Assembly (NCBI GenBank): GCA_021769035.1
Contig: JAETTP010000005.1
Location: 1-64,000, forward strand
Reading direction: 5' to 3'
Source: Bacillota bacterium
Lineage (GTDB): Bacteria > Bacillota > Dehalobacteriia > UBA4068 > UBA4997
DNA length: 64,000 bases
The notes below the pieces were generated by a model. That model worked only from the letters and a program-made list of their open reading frames with translations, made no database searches and had not been told where the DNA came from. The stretch's first letter is position 1, and each line of letters begins with the position of its first letter. Made by a program: the position numbers and the translations under genes. Positions 1-9,132 of the stretch are shown here, in pieces.

Positions 1-44
1 GAAAAAAAATTTGCACAAAGCCTGAAAAAAAATCATAAAATATC

Positions 45-73
45 TTGCAATCGCTCCACAAATGTGTTAAACT
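45..73 (+). promoter_or_regulatory. Putative extended -10 promoter (TTGCAA - 17 bp - TAAACT preceded by TGT)
   Basis: TTGCAA at 45-50, 17-bp spacer, TGn + TAAACT at 65-73; the perfect palindrome begins about 6 bp downstream. Confidence 0.5.
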
Positions 74-78
74 ATAGG

Positions 79-124
79 CAAGAAAGAACTATCAAAAGGT
101 ATACCTTTTGATAGTTCTTTCTTG
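79..124. repeat. Perfect 46-bp palindrome (23+23, no loop)
   Basis: caagaaagaactatcaaaaggta|taccttttgatagttctttcttg, every base paired. Confidence 0.95.
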
Positions 125-224
125 TTTATATTCACTTAAATTTGCTCATTTTCCGCCGTTTTGCAAGCGGCAATTTCACTGCAAAATAAAGGGCGCCGCT
201 TCAAAATGAAGCAACGCCTTTTTT
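80..224 (+). ncRNA. Candidate small non-coding RNA (promoter, palindromic 5' hairpin, terminator, no ORF)
   Basis: Promoter-like motif at 45-73 and intrinsic terminator at 192-224 with no convincing ORF between them. Confidence 0.35.
192..224. terminator. Intrinsic terminator, possibly bidirectional
   Basis: ggcg-cc-gcttc-aaaat-gaagc-aa-cgcc followed by tttttt. Confidence 0.65.
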
Positions 225-235
225 GCTAACAATTT

Positions 236-649
236 TCAGGAAAATTCCGCGTGCTGCCGCCGATAAGCGTCATTATCCTTTTGTTGCAGCTCGCGCGCAA
301 CCGCGTCCAGCTGTTTTTGCAGGGCCTCCTGCTGTTGAGGGTCCTCCGTCTGGTTCAGCTTTTGCTGCAACTGCTGCTGTTTTTGCCGCAGCCGGGCAAT
401 CTCCCGGTCCACCTTATCCGTGCTGCAAACGCAACGCTCCGCCGGCCGCCCTTTATCACCAGCCGGTTCCTCCTGCTTGGCCGGCGCGGCTGGCTTATCC
501 CCCGGCACATACTCATCACAATCGGGATAATGTAGCCCCGCCGGTTTTTGGTCTGCCCGCTCCGGCTCCGCCTGTTTTGGCTCAACCCGCTTCGGCTCAC
601 CAACCGGCGCGCTCGCCAGGCGGTTCAAATTCACACCGCCAACGTCCAT
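236..649 (-). CDS. Hypothetical protein with Q-rich coiled coil (FlxA-like?)
   Basis: ATG at 649 with AGGAGG 8 nt upstream; heptad-like segment REIARLRQKQQQLQQKLNQTEDPQQQEALQKQLDAVARELQQK. Confidence 0.65.
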   Translation of the reverse strand: MDVGGVNLNRLASAPVGEPKRVEPKQAEPERADQKPAGLHYPDCDEYVPGDKPAAPAKQEEPAGDKGRPAERCVCSTDKVDREIARLRQKQQQLQQKLNQTEDPQQQEALQKQLDAVARELQQKDNDAYRRQHAEFS

Positions 650-708
650 ACATAACACCTCCTTTTACTACAGTTTACACCGCAGCCATCGCCGTTTCAA
701 GCGTTTTG

Positions 709-1995
709 TCATGAGATGTCGTCCGCTGGTAATGAGCTGTTCAGCAGCACCGCCAGCCGAAACTCGCCGCCCTCCTTGCTTATCTGAATCGTTCCGTGAT
801 ATTTTTCCGCCGCCGTCCGTATATTACTCAAGCCCAACCCCGGCGGCGGCAGAGGCCTGGCCGGGCAGCTGTTGACAAATTCCAACAGGAAAAAATCGCC
901 CTGCCGCCCGCAATCGATTCGTACAAACGGCTTCGCACACTCAAAGCAAGCCGCCAGCGCATTATCCAGCGCGTTGGCAAAAATCACGCACCAATCAAAA
1001 TCCGCCACCACGCCCTCCGGCAAACCAAATCCCGCAGCCAGCTCCACCGGCACGCCGCGGGCCGCCGCCAAAGCCAGCTTGTCCCGCAGCAGCACATCCA
1101 AGGCGGCGTTGCCCGTGTGGCACGGCAGTTCCAAAGCCGCGTCCGCCGCCTGCAATTCCTGCAAGTAGGCGGCCGCCTGCGCCGCTCGCCCCTCCCGCAG
1201 CAACCCGGCCAGCACCGCCAAATGGTTCTTAATATCATGCCGAAAAGCCCTGGTCTGGGCGTATCTGGCCTCCGCCTCGGCCACATAAACCTGCTGCGCC
1301 CGCGCTGCCTGCTGCAAAGCCGCCATAGCCGCCTGGGCCTGTAAACCGCGGCAGGCCCTCTGATAGGCCCAAAGCGTGCAAAACAAAGCCGCCAGCCCCA
1401 ACGCCTGCAACAACAGCAAAGCCAAATGCCGCGGCTGCTGCCCCACCGCTTGCGTATCAATAACACTATAGGCCGATTGCAAAATATAATATTCCGCCGC
1501 CAGCAAAAACAACCCCGGCAGAAGCAGCAACCAAAGCTGCCCGCCCTCCGTCGGCGGCGAAAAGAAGCGACAAATCAGCCAATATCCCAAAACCGTCAGC
1601 AGCAGCGCCAGCCCTACGGCCCCGCCAACCAGCAAGCGCTGCCAAACCAGCGGCAGATGAACCGGCAGCAGCATAACCTGCAACGAGGCCACCAACCCCG
1701 ACGCCAGCTGTGGCACGCACAGGGCCAGCAGAGCCGCCGCCAAAGCCGCAGCCCCAGGCAGCTTCCGCCGGCAAAAGGCGTATAAAAGCAGCAGTTCCAG
1801 CAGCCAGATCAGGAGCGGTTCGCCAACCGTCGGCCACAAGTTGAGCAAAAATGCCAAGCTGCAAAGCAGCGCAGGATAAAGCAAATAGCACCAGGCAGGC
1901 TGCGGCCGCCGATTCAACCTGCCCACAAACGCCAAATGCAACACGCCCTGCCCGCAAACCGAGGCCAAATTTAACCCTAAACTAAACCAATCCAT
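709..1995 (-). CDS. Sensor histidine kinase, GHKL domain, AgrC/NatK-like (HPK10)
   Basis: N-terminal multi-TM region, FRHDIKNHLAVLAGLL phosphoacceptor motif, C-terminal FANALDNALAAC and GLGLSNI ATPase motifs; ATG 1995 has an AGGAG RBS (track start 2118 is too long). Confidence 0.85.
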   Translation of the reverse strand: MDWFSLGLNLASVCGQGVLHLAFVGRLNRRPQPAWCYLLYPALLCSLAFLLNLWPTVGEPLLIWLLELLLLYAFCRRKLPGAAALAAALLALCVPQLASGLVASLQVMLLPVHLPLVWQRLLVGGAVGLALLLTVLGYWLICRFFSPPTEGGQLWLLLLPGLFLLAAEYYILQSAYSVIDTQAVGQQPRHLALLLLQALGLAALFCTLWAYQRACRGLQAQAAMAALQQAARAQQVYVAEAEARYAQTRAFRHDIKNHLAVLAGLLREGRAAQAAAYLQELQAADAALELPCHTGNAALDVLLRDKLALAAARGVPVELAAGFGLPEGVVADFDWCVIFANALDNALAACFECAKPFVRIDCGRQGDFFLLEFVNSCPARPLPPPGLGLSNIRTAAEKYHGTIQISKEGGEFRLAVLLNSSLPADDIS

Positions 1996-2746
1996 TGCCG
2001 CTCCTTTTCTGCATTGCCACCAGCAAGGCCTGCCGCAGCTCCGCCTCCCGCAGGCGCGAAACCGGAATTTCCTCGCCCTGTGCCAAACGCAGCCGGCCGC
2101 CGCTGCAACCGCGCACATAAGCCAAATTTACCAGATAACTGCGATGGCAACGGAAAAAGCGCTCGCCCAAACGGCTTTGCAGCTTTTCCAAACGCTCGTA
2201 AAAATCAATTATCTCCGTTTTACCGTCCGGCCACTGCAAATGCAGATAAACCTTGCGCCCCAAAACCTCGCAGTAAACCAGCTGCTGCAACGGCACCAGC
2301 AGGCGCTCCTGCCCCTTTTGGACAAGCAGCTGATCAGGCTCCTGATTTTCTCGGCTTTCCAGGCTTTGCCGCAGCCGGTTCAGTGTCTGGGCTAACGCCT
2401 CCGGCTGCAATGGCTTCAGCAAGTAGTCAAACGGCTGCACCTCAAAGGATTGAAAAACCAGCTCCCGCAGCACCGTAACGAAGATCAGAAAGCCGTCAAA
2501 TCCCTGCCGCCGCAGCTCTTTGGCCGCCGTCAGACCGTCCGGCGGCGGCATTTTAATATCCAAGCATATCACCTGCGGCTGCCAGGCCAGCTGTTGCAGT
2601 AGGGCCTCGGCCCCGGCAAAGGCCCGCACCTCCGCCGGCCTGCCAACCTGGCGCCAAAAAGCGCCCAGCTGCTCCACCAGCTGCCGACGCATTGGCGCCT
2701 CATCATCGCAAACGGCAATCCGCAGGATTTCCCCAGCCGGCTTCAA
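1982..2746 (-). CDS. LytTR-family response regulator (AgrA-like)
   Basis: Receiver domain (AVCDDE...VICLDIKMPPPDG) plus C-terminal LytTR (FFRCHRSYLVNLAYV); TTG start overlaps the upstream stop. Confidence 0.88.
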   Translation of the reverse strand: MKPAGEILRIAVCDDEAPMRRQLVEQLGAFWRQVGRPAEVRAFAGAEALLQQLAWQPQVICLDIKMPPPDGLTAAKELRRQGFDGFLIFVTVLRELVFQSFEVQPFDYLLKPLQPEALAQTLNRLRQSLESRENQEPDQLLVQKGQERLLVPLQQLVYCEVLGRKVYLHLQWPDGKTEIIDFYERLEKLQSRLGERFFRCHRSYLVNLAYVRGCSGGRLRLAQGEEIPVSRLREAELRQALLVAMQKRSGNGLV

Positions 2747-3339
2747 AAACGTCCCAGCTTCAGCAAACCATGCTGGCTACAATAAAGATAAAGATCGCCG
2801 CGGCCCTGTTTGGGGAAGCGCACCTCCGCCGCCTGCTCCGGGTAAAGCTTCATAAACAGCACCCGGTCATAAGTTGCATAAGCCACAAAGGAGATGTAAT
2901 GCTCCTTGCTCATCTCATGCGTCCAGGTGAGGTAACATTCGTCCTCCACCGCGCCCACCTCCGGCCGGTGCAGCTCGTCCGCCGGCTGGGCCTCCAAAGG
3001 CTGCAAACGCCGGCCGCAGCAGGTCACCTCCGCTTCGCCCAGGGCAAAAAGCGCACTGCCACAGTTGGGACAAACGTAAAACTTCAATTTTCGCATATTT
3101 CCTACCTCCTGTTCATTGGGCTGCAAATCGCCCGCCAAAATCTGTTCAATATTCACACCAAAAACCGCCGAAAGCTCCCGCAGCAGCGAAACGTCCGGCA
3201 GGCCCAGCCCCCGCTCCCATTTGGATATAGTGCGGTCGCTCAGGCCCAGGCGCTCAGCCAGCTGTTTTTGCGTCAGCCCGCGTTCCTGCCGCAGGCTTAA
3301 AATCAACTGGCCAACTTTGCTGCAATCCATTTTCATCAC
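2743..3339 (-). CDS. XRE-family regulator with zinc-ribbon/desulfoferrodoxin-like C-terminal domain
   Basis: HTH: LILSLRQERGLTQKQLAERLGLSDRTISKWERG; C-term CPNCGSALF...HEMSKEHYISFVAYATYDRVLFMKLYPEQAAEVRFP...YCSQHGL. Confidence 0.85.
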   Translation of the reverse strand: MMKMDCSKVGQLILSLRQERGLTQKQLAERLGLSDRTISKWERGLGLPDVSLLRELSAVFGVNIEQILAGDLQPNEQEVGNMRKLKFYVCPNCGSALFALGEAEVTCCGRRLQPLEAQPADELHRPEVGAVEDECYLTWTHEMSKEHYISFVAYATYDRVLFMKLYPEQAAEVRFPKQGRGDLYLYCSQHGLLKLGRF

Positions 3340-3508
3340 CTCTGCTATTTAGTATAAAACATTTTGCCCATTTTTGCAACCAACGCTCCGTGGAGTTTAA
3401 TTAATTGGCAAATTTTTCAGGCTAAACTACCCGCTTGGGGAGTGGACAACCGCGCCAAACCTTTGATAAAATATAATAAGATTAAACTGGGAAAGGAGGC
3501 AAGCGGCT

Positions 3509-5878
3509 ATGGAAAGCCAGCAAGAGGGCTATGTTATGCCGCCGGCAGCCCTGCAAAAGCTACGCGCAGCCCGCAATGCGGCCCAAACGGTTTACATTTA
3601 CGGTGCAACAGGCTTTGGCAAAACGGAGCTGTTGCGGCATTACTTGCACAAACGGCATTACACCTATCTTTCCTGCGCCCAGCTGCCATGGGCAAATTGG
3701 CCATTGCCTAAGCAAAGCCGCCGGCACCCGGTGGTTTTGGACGACTTGCACCTGCTACATGACGAGCGTTTGCAACGCCAGATTTTGGAGCTTTGCACCC
3801 GTCCGGATATTTGGCTGCTGCTGAGCAGCCGCAGTCCTTTGCCCAACTGGCTGCTTTCAAGCTACGTCAACCATGGCTTTATCATCATAACGGAAGATAA
3901 TCTGCGCTTGGGCAAGGCGGAAATCAACGCGCTGCTGGCCGCCAGCGGCCTCAGCTGCACCGACGAGGAGCTGCAATTTTTGGCGGAAACCAGCCAAGGC
4001 AACGCCTACGCCCTGCGCCACACCGCCTTGTGTATGCAAAACGGCCGGCGGGTGGGAACCGATCTTTATCTGGAGCTGGAAAGCGCCTTTGCAGAATATT
4101 TGGAAAACAATGTGCTCAATCGCTGGGATCCTGATTTGCTGGATTTTCTGTTGCAGGTTTGCGTGGTCGATGAGTTCAGCCTGGAGCTGGCGGAGTTAAT
4201 CTCCGGCAACAGCCACGTGCTGGCCCTGCTGGAAAAGGCGGCGGCCACCGGCAACTTCCTCAGCCGGGAGGGGTCGGTCTATCGCCTGCGTTACGTGCTG
4301 CTAAAGGCGTTGCGCCGTCAGGCGGAAAAACGCTTTGGGCCCCAGCAGCAAAAGGATTGTGCCTACCGGGCCGGTTTATATTACGCAATGAATGGACAAA
4401 TTTTGCTGGCCCTAAAAATGTTTGAACAAAGCGGCAAGCGGGAGCGGATTAAGGAACTGCTGATCCGCAACGCCCGCTTGAACCCCGGCAACGGGCATTA
4501 CTGGGAGCTGCGCCATTATTATCTCAGCCTGGAGGAGGCTGAAATTGCTGAAAGTCCCGTGTTGATGTCAGCAATGAGCATGCTGCACTCGCTAATGCTG
4601 AATCCCCAAACCAGCGAACTTTGGTATAACCGACTGAAAAAATTCACCGCCAGGCAGGAAAGCGGCGCCAAACGGGAGGCGCAGGTGCAGCTGGCCTATT
4701 TGGATATTGCCCTGCCCCACCGCGGCAGCCGCGGCATGGTGGGGATTATGAAAGCCATTCCCAGCCTGCTGCTGGACAAAGGCCTGCAACTGCCGGAGTT
4801 CTCCGTCACCAGCAATCTGCCCAGCACTATGAACGGCGGCAAGGATTTTTGCCATTGGAGCCCTTACGACCGCCAACTGGCCGCCGGCATCGGCGGGCTG
4901 GTGGAACGCATTTTGGGGCGCGGCGGCAAGGGGCTGGTTAAAGCCGCCCTGGGCGAAAGCCTTTACGAAAAGGGCGAGGACACCTACAAGGTGCTCTCCC
5001 TCCTTTCCCGCGCCCAGCTGGAAACGGAAAACGGCGGCCTGCCGGAAATTGCCTTTGCCGCCGTGGGCGTACGGGTGCGGCTGATGTTGCTGGCGGACGA
5101 CGCGGAGGCGGCGCGTGATATTTTGGCTGCCTTTGCCACAGCCGTGCAGGAACAAAAGGCCACCCAGCTGCTGCCTAATATTCGGGCCCTGCAATGCCGG
5201 CTGGCCCTTTACACCGGCAACACGGCTAGCGTTGCCAGCTGGCTACAGGAAGCGCCCAACGAGGACAAGGAATTTTGCGTGCTGGAGCGTTACCGTTACT
5301 TGACTAAAGTGCGCTGTTACCTTGCCCGCGGCGAACATCTGCGCGCCCTGGCCCTGCTGGAAAAGCTGCGTTACTACGCTGAAATTTGCAAACGGCCTTA
5401 TGTTAATATGGAATGCGGCCTGCTGACGGCCATTGTGAAGCAACGCCTGGGGCAAGAGGATTGGCAGACGGAGCTGCTGCCGGCCCTGCAACAAGCCTGC
5501 GGCTTCGGCTTTATCCGCCTGATTAGCGAGGAAGGCGCGGCCATCTATCCGCTTTTGCAGCAGCTGGCGGCCAAAAAGCAAACGCCGCCCCAGCTGGAAG
5601 CCGCCTGGTGGCAGCGTCTGCTACAGGAAACCGAAACAATGGCCCGGCGTTACCCGCTTTATCTTCAGCGGCAGGCGGCCAGCACGCAGGATTTTTGCGC
5701 GCAGGCTTTGCAAATTCTGCGCTTGCAAGCGGACGGGCTCAGCGTGAAGCAGATTGCCGAACAGCTTGAAATCAAACCTAACACTGTTAAATATCACATC
5801 AAGGAAAATTACCGCAAGCTTGGCGTTTCCGACAAAACCGGCGCGCTGCTGGCGGCCCGCGGCCTTGGTTTGATATAA
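3509..5878 (+). CDS. MalT/LuxR-type large ATP-binding transcriptional regulator
   Basis: P-loop IYGATGFGKTELLRHYL; C-terminal LuxR HTH LQADGLSVKQIAEQLEIKPNTVKYHIKENYRKLGV; RBS ggaaaggagg. Confidence 0.88.
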   Translation: MESQQEGYVMPPAALQKLRAARNAAQTVYIYGATGFGKTELLRHYLHKRHYTYLSCAQLPWANWPLPKQSRRHPVVLDDLHLLHDERLQRQILELCTRPDIWLLLSSRSPLPNWLLSSYVNHGFIIITEDNLRLGKAEINALLAASGLSCTDEELQFLAETSQGNAYALRHTALCMQNGRRVGTDLYLELESAFAEYLENNVLNRWDPDLLDFLLQVCVVDEFSLELAELISGNSHVLALLEKAAATGNFLSREGSVYRLRYVLLKALRRQAEKRFGPQQQKDCAYRAGLYYAMNGQILLALKMFEQSGKRERIKELLIRNARLNPGNGHYWELRHYYLSLEEAEIAESPVLMSAMSMLHSLMLNPQTSELWYNRLKKFTARQESGAKREAQVQLAYLDIALPHRGSRGMVGIMKAIPSLLLDKGLQLPEFSVTSNLPSTMNGGKDFCHWSPYDRQLAAGIGGLVERILGRGGKGLVKAALGESLYEKGEDTYKVLSLLSRAQLETENGGLPEIAFAAVGVRVRLMLLADDAEAARDILAAFATAVQEQKATQLLPNIRALQCRLALYTGNTASVASWLQEAPNEDKEFCVLERYRYLTKVRCYLARGEHLRALALLEKLRYYAEICKRPYVNMECGLLTAIVKQRLGQEDWQTELLPALQQACGFGFIRLISEEGAAIYPLLQQLAAKKQTPPQLEAAWWQRLLQETETMARRYPLYLQRQAASTQDFCAQALQILRLQADGLSVKQIAEQLEIKPNTVKYHIKENYRKLGVSDKTGALLAARGLGLI

Positions 5879-5899
5879 ATATATTTCTAAATTTTTTTT

Positions 5900-5938
5900 A
5901 CAAAGCCCTAGGGCTTTGTCTATCCCTTTGGGATAGAC
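5900..5938. promoter_or_regulatory. Two abutting palindromes in the LuxR-BspA intergenic region
   Basis: acaaagccctagggctttgt (5900-5919) and gtctatccc-ttt-gggatagac (5918-5938). Confidence 0.6.
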
Positions 5939-5985
5939 ACGAACTTTTGTTCACTATTATAATGGAAGAAACTGGAGGTATTTTT

Positions 5986-8900
5986 ATGAAAAAGCGTTTG
6001 GGGACTTTTATTTCAGCCCTGCTTTTTTGCCTGCTCTGCCTGCCCGGCGTTTGTTTGGCGGCAGAATTTACGGTTGAAAACCTGAAATACCAAACCACCG
6101 GTGAAAATACGGTGGAGGTTACGGGAATGGTAACCCCTTTGTCGGAGCCTGGCAAGCTGGTTATTCCGGCCACGGTAACCAGCAATGGCAAGCAATACAC
6201 GGTTACGGCGATTGGTGGAAGTGCGTTTTATGCAGCAAATTCTTTTAGTGTAAATAATACTATCAAAAGCGTTGAGCTGCCGAATACCATAACCACAATC
6301 GGATCCGCTGCTTTTAGCCAATGTGCAAATTTGAAATCAATAGAAATACCAGCAGGCGTTCAAACTCTTAACAGCAGTGTTTTTAAAAATTGCACTGCGC
6401 TAGAAACAGTTACTCTGAACGAAGGCTTAAAAGAAATCGGTCAGGAAACCTTTTACGGTTGCACTGCTTTAACAGAAATAAACCTACCAAACAGCCTGCA
6501 AACTATTGTTAGATGGTCTTTTATCAAAGCCGGGCTTACCAAATTAACTTGCCCTGAAAATTTAAACACTATTCAAAGCGGCGCTTTTAATAATTGCACC
6601 AACCTGAAAGACATCACCTTAAATGAAAACCTGCAAACCATTGAATCAACCGTTTTTGAACATTGCGGTTTTTCAGAAATTACGGTGCCCGCCAGTACAA
6701 ACGTTGACCCAAGTGCTTTCAATAGTTGCACAGGCACAATTAAGGTGCACACAACACAATTATATGCCGCTTTGGTCAATAACAAAGAAAAATATCACTT
6801 CACCTACACTGTGCAACTGCTTGGTTCACTGCAAAATATTGAATTTGACGACGGCGATTATCATTTTATTATTATCGACGCTGATAATAAAGAAGTACAG
6901 CTTACCGGAATGTCGGCAGCTTATAAACAAGCCAATGGCAACACAAAACCCAGCGGCGCATTAACAATTCCCGACCAAGCAAGCGGCTATGGTAACAGCT
7001 ATACGGTAACTTCTATTGGCGTTAGCGCGTTTAACGGCTGTGCCGGCTTGGCCGAGGTTAATTTGCCGGAATCCTTAACCAACATCAGCCAAGACTCTTT
7101 CAGAGAGTGCTACGGTTTAAGCAGAATAGAACTGCCGAATAACATCAAAACCATTGACAGCACCGCTTTTGTTTCCTGCAAAAACCTAAGCGAGATTAAA
7201 TGGCCGGCTAATTTGGAAAGTATCGGCGATGGAGCTTTCCAAACCTGCCCAATAACCACCCTGCAATTACCAGATACGCTTCAACAAATTGGTGACGGCG
7301 CTTTTTACAACTGCCAGGAATTACAAAATGTTATTTTGCCGGACAACTTGCAAAGTATTGGTGAACAAGCATTTGAATATTGTGCCAAACTGGAGGCTGT
7401 CAGTTTACCAACCGGCTTAAAAGAAATGGGAACTAGCGTTTTTGCTTTTTGCCCTAACTTAAAAACAGTAACCTTTCCCGCTAATATTAATTTAACAAAA
7501 CTTCCTAATTCCGCCTTTGCCAGCTGCACAAGTTTAGAGAATATTGAACTGCCGGCATCAATCAAAACTATTGGTACGGAAGCTTTTTCCACCTGCACCA
7601 GTCTGCAAAGCGTAACCCTACCGGAAAATCTGGAGGTTTTGGAGCAAGGCGCATTCTTTAACTGCACCAGCCTTTCCGGAAAATTACAGCTGCCGGAAAG
7701 CCTGACAAACATCGGCTATCGAACCTTTAAGGGCTGCACCGGCCTGGAGCGCATTTACATCACCGGCAGCAACCTGCAAAACGTGTCCGCGGAGGCCTTT
7801 GCCGGCGTGCCGCTTGTCACCTGCGACAGCGAGGAAATGCTGGAATGGCTGACTGACCGCGCCGGCGACGGCACCAAAATCAGGCTGCAAAATTACCCGA
7901 TTAGCGTCAGCAGCGAACCGGCCAAGGGCGGCTCCGCCACAGCTTCCGCCAGCATCGCCGCCATTGGCGACAGAATCACTTTAACGGCAACCCCCAACGA
8001 GGGCTGGCTGTTTGAAAAATGGCAGCCGGAGGAACTGGAAATTACCAACAACGGCTTCACCATGCCGGATTACGCCGTGAACATTCAGGCCATTTTTAAG
8101 GAGGAAGAAAAACCCACCCCGCCCGATCCGGAAGAACCGATTAAGCCGGTTGACCCTCAACCCAGCGTTTACATCATTAACTACGACACCGACGGCGGCA
8201 CCCTGGTGGGCGCACCCAACCCGGATTCCGCAACCAGCGGCCAGGAATATAAAATGCCGGCGGCCAACAAAAGCGGCAACACGCTGAAGCACTGGGCCAT
8301 TGGCGGCAAAACCAGCAACATCACCGCCAACCCCGGCGACGTTTACACCTTTACGGCAGACACCTGGGTTTACGCCATTTGGCAGCCCGACAATACCAAC
8401 CAGCCCAGCGGCGGCGGTGGCGGCCACCGGCCCAGTCAAACCAAACCGACCGAAACGGTTAAGCCAACTGAACCAACGCAACCAGGCAAACCGAACGCCG
8501 GCAACGCTGACAACATCAGCAGCATTTTCCAGGATTTGCAGCCCGGCGCTTGGTACTCTGAGGCCATTGCCTATGTTTACGCTCAAGGCTTAATGCAAGG
8601 CGTGGCGGAGAGCGAATTTGCCCCAAACGCCAATTTATCCCGCGCCATGCTGGCCCAAATCATTTACAATATGGCCGGCCAGCCGGAAACGACCTCCAAC
8701 GGCAGCTTTGCGGATGTGGCGGACAACGCCTGGTACAGCAAAGCAATCAGTTGGGCCAATGCGCAAGGTGTTGTAACTGGCTACAGCCTAACGGAGTTTG
8801 CGCCCAACGCGGAAATCACCAGGGAGCAGCTGATTGTAATGCTCTGGCGTTACGCCGGCCAACCCGCGGCCAACCGGCAGCAAGCCGACTTCCCGGATTG

Positions 8901-9060
8901 GCAGCAAAGCAGCGCTTATGCCCGCCAGGCCCTCTGCTGGGCCGCCGAAAACGGCTTAATCAAGGGGCACACCGACGGCACGCTTCGCCCACAGGCCCCG
9001 GCCACCAGAGCGGAGGCCGCACAAGTGCTACAAAATTTCCTAATAAAAATTAGTAAATGA
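5986..9060 (+). CDS. BspA-like LRR_5 surface protein with InlB-type B-repeat and C-terminal SLH domains
   Basis: ATG 5986 with ggaggt RBS and signal peptide MKKRLGTFISALLFCLLCLPGVCLA; many 'IG..AF..C..L..I.LP..L..I' repeats; three SLH units at the C-terminus. Confidence 0.9.
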   Translation: MKKRLGTFISALLFCLLCLPGVCLAAEFTVENLKYQTTGENTVEVTGMVTPLSEPGKLVIPATVTSNGKQYTVTAIGGSAFYAANSFSVNNTIKSVELPNTITTIGSAAFSQCANLKSIEIPAGVQTLNSSVFKNCTALETVTLNEGLKEIGQETFYGCTALTEINLPNSLQTIVRWSFIKAGLTKLTCPENLNTIQSGAFNNCTNLKDITLNENLQTIESTVFEHCGFSEITVPASTNVDPSAFNSCTGTIKVHTTQLYAALVNNKEKYHFTYTVQLLGSLQNIEFDDGDYHFIIIDADNKEVQLTGMSAAYKQANGNTKPSGALTIPDQASGYGNSYTVTSIGVSAFNGCAGLAEVNLPESLTNISQDSFRECYGLSRIELPNNIKTIDSTAFVSCKNLSEIKWPANLESIGDGAFQTCPITTLQLPDTLQQIGDGAFYNCQELQNVILPDNLQSIGEQAFEYCAKLEAVSLPTGLKEMGTSVFAFCPNLKTVTFPANINLTKLPNSAFASCTSLENIELPASIKTIGTEAFSTCTSLQSVTLPENLEVLEQGAFFNCTSLSGKLQLPESLTNIGYRTFKGCTGLERIYITGSNLQNVSAEAFAGVPLVTCDSEEMLEWLTDRAGDGTKIRLQNYPISVSSEPAKGGSATASASIAAIGDRITLTATPNEGWLFEKWQPEELEITNNGFTMPDYAVNIQAIFKEEEKPTPPDPEEPIKPVDPQPSVYIINYDTDGGTLVGAPNPDSATSGQEYKMPAANKSGNTLKHWAIGGKTSNITANPGDVYTFTADTWVYAIWQPDNTNQPSGGGGGHRPSQTKPTETVKPTEPTQPGKPNAGNADNISSIFQDLQPGAWYSEAIAYVYAQGLMQGVAESEFAPNANLSRAMLAQIIYNMAGQPETTSNGSFADVADNAWYSKAISWANAQGVVTGYSLTEFAPNAEITREQLIVMLWRYAGQPAANRQQADFPDWQQSSAYARQALCWAAENGLIKGHTDGTLRPQAPATRAEAAQVLQNFLIKISK

Positions 9061-9081
9061 GAAACAAACCATAACAAAAGC

Positions 9082-9118
9082 GCCTGCACCAATTAAAAAT
9101 AATCGGTGCAGGCTTTTT
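9082..9118 (+). terminator. Intrinsic terminator after the BspA-like gene
   Basis: gcctgcaccaatta-aaaa-taatcggtgcaggc + ttttt; 14-bp stem with one G-U/mismatch. Confidence 0.85.
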
Positions 9119-9132
9119 AGTCATATTAAAAA

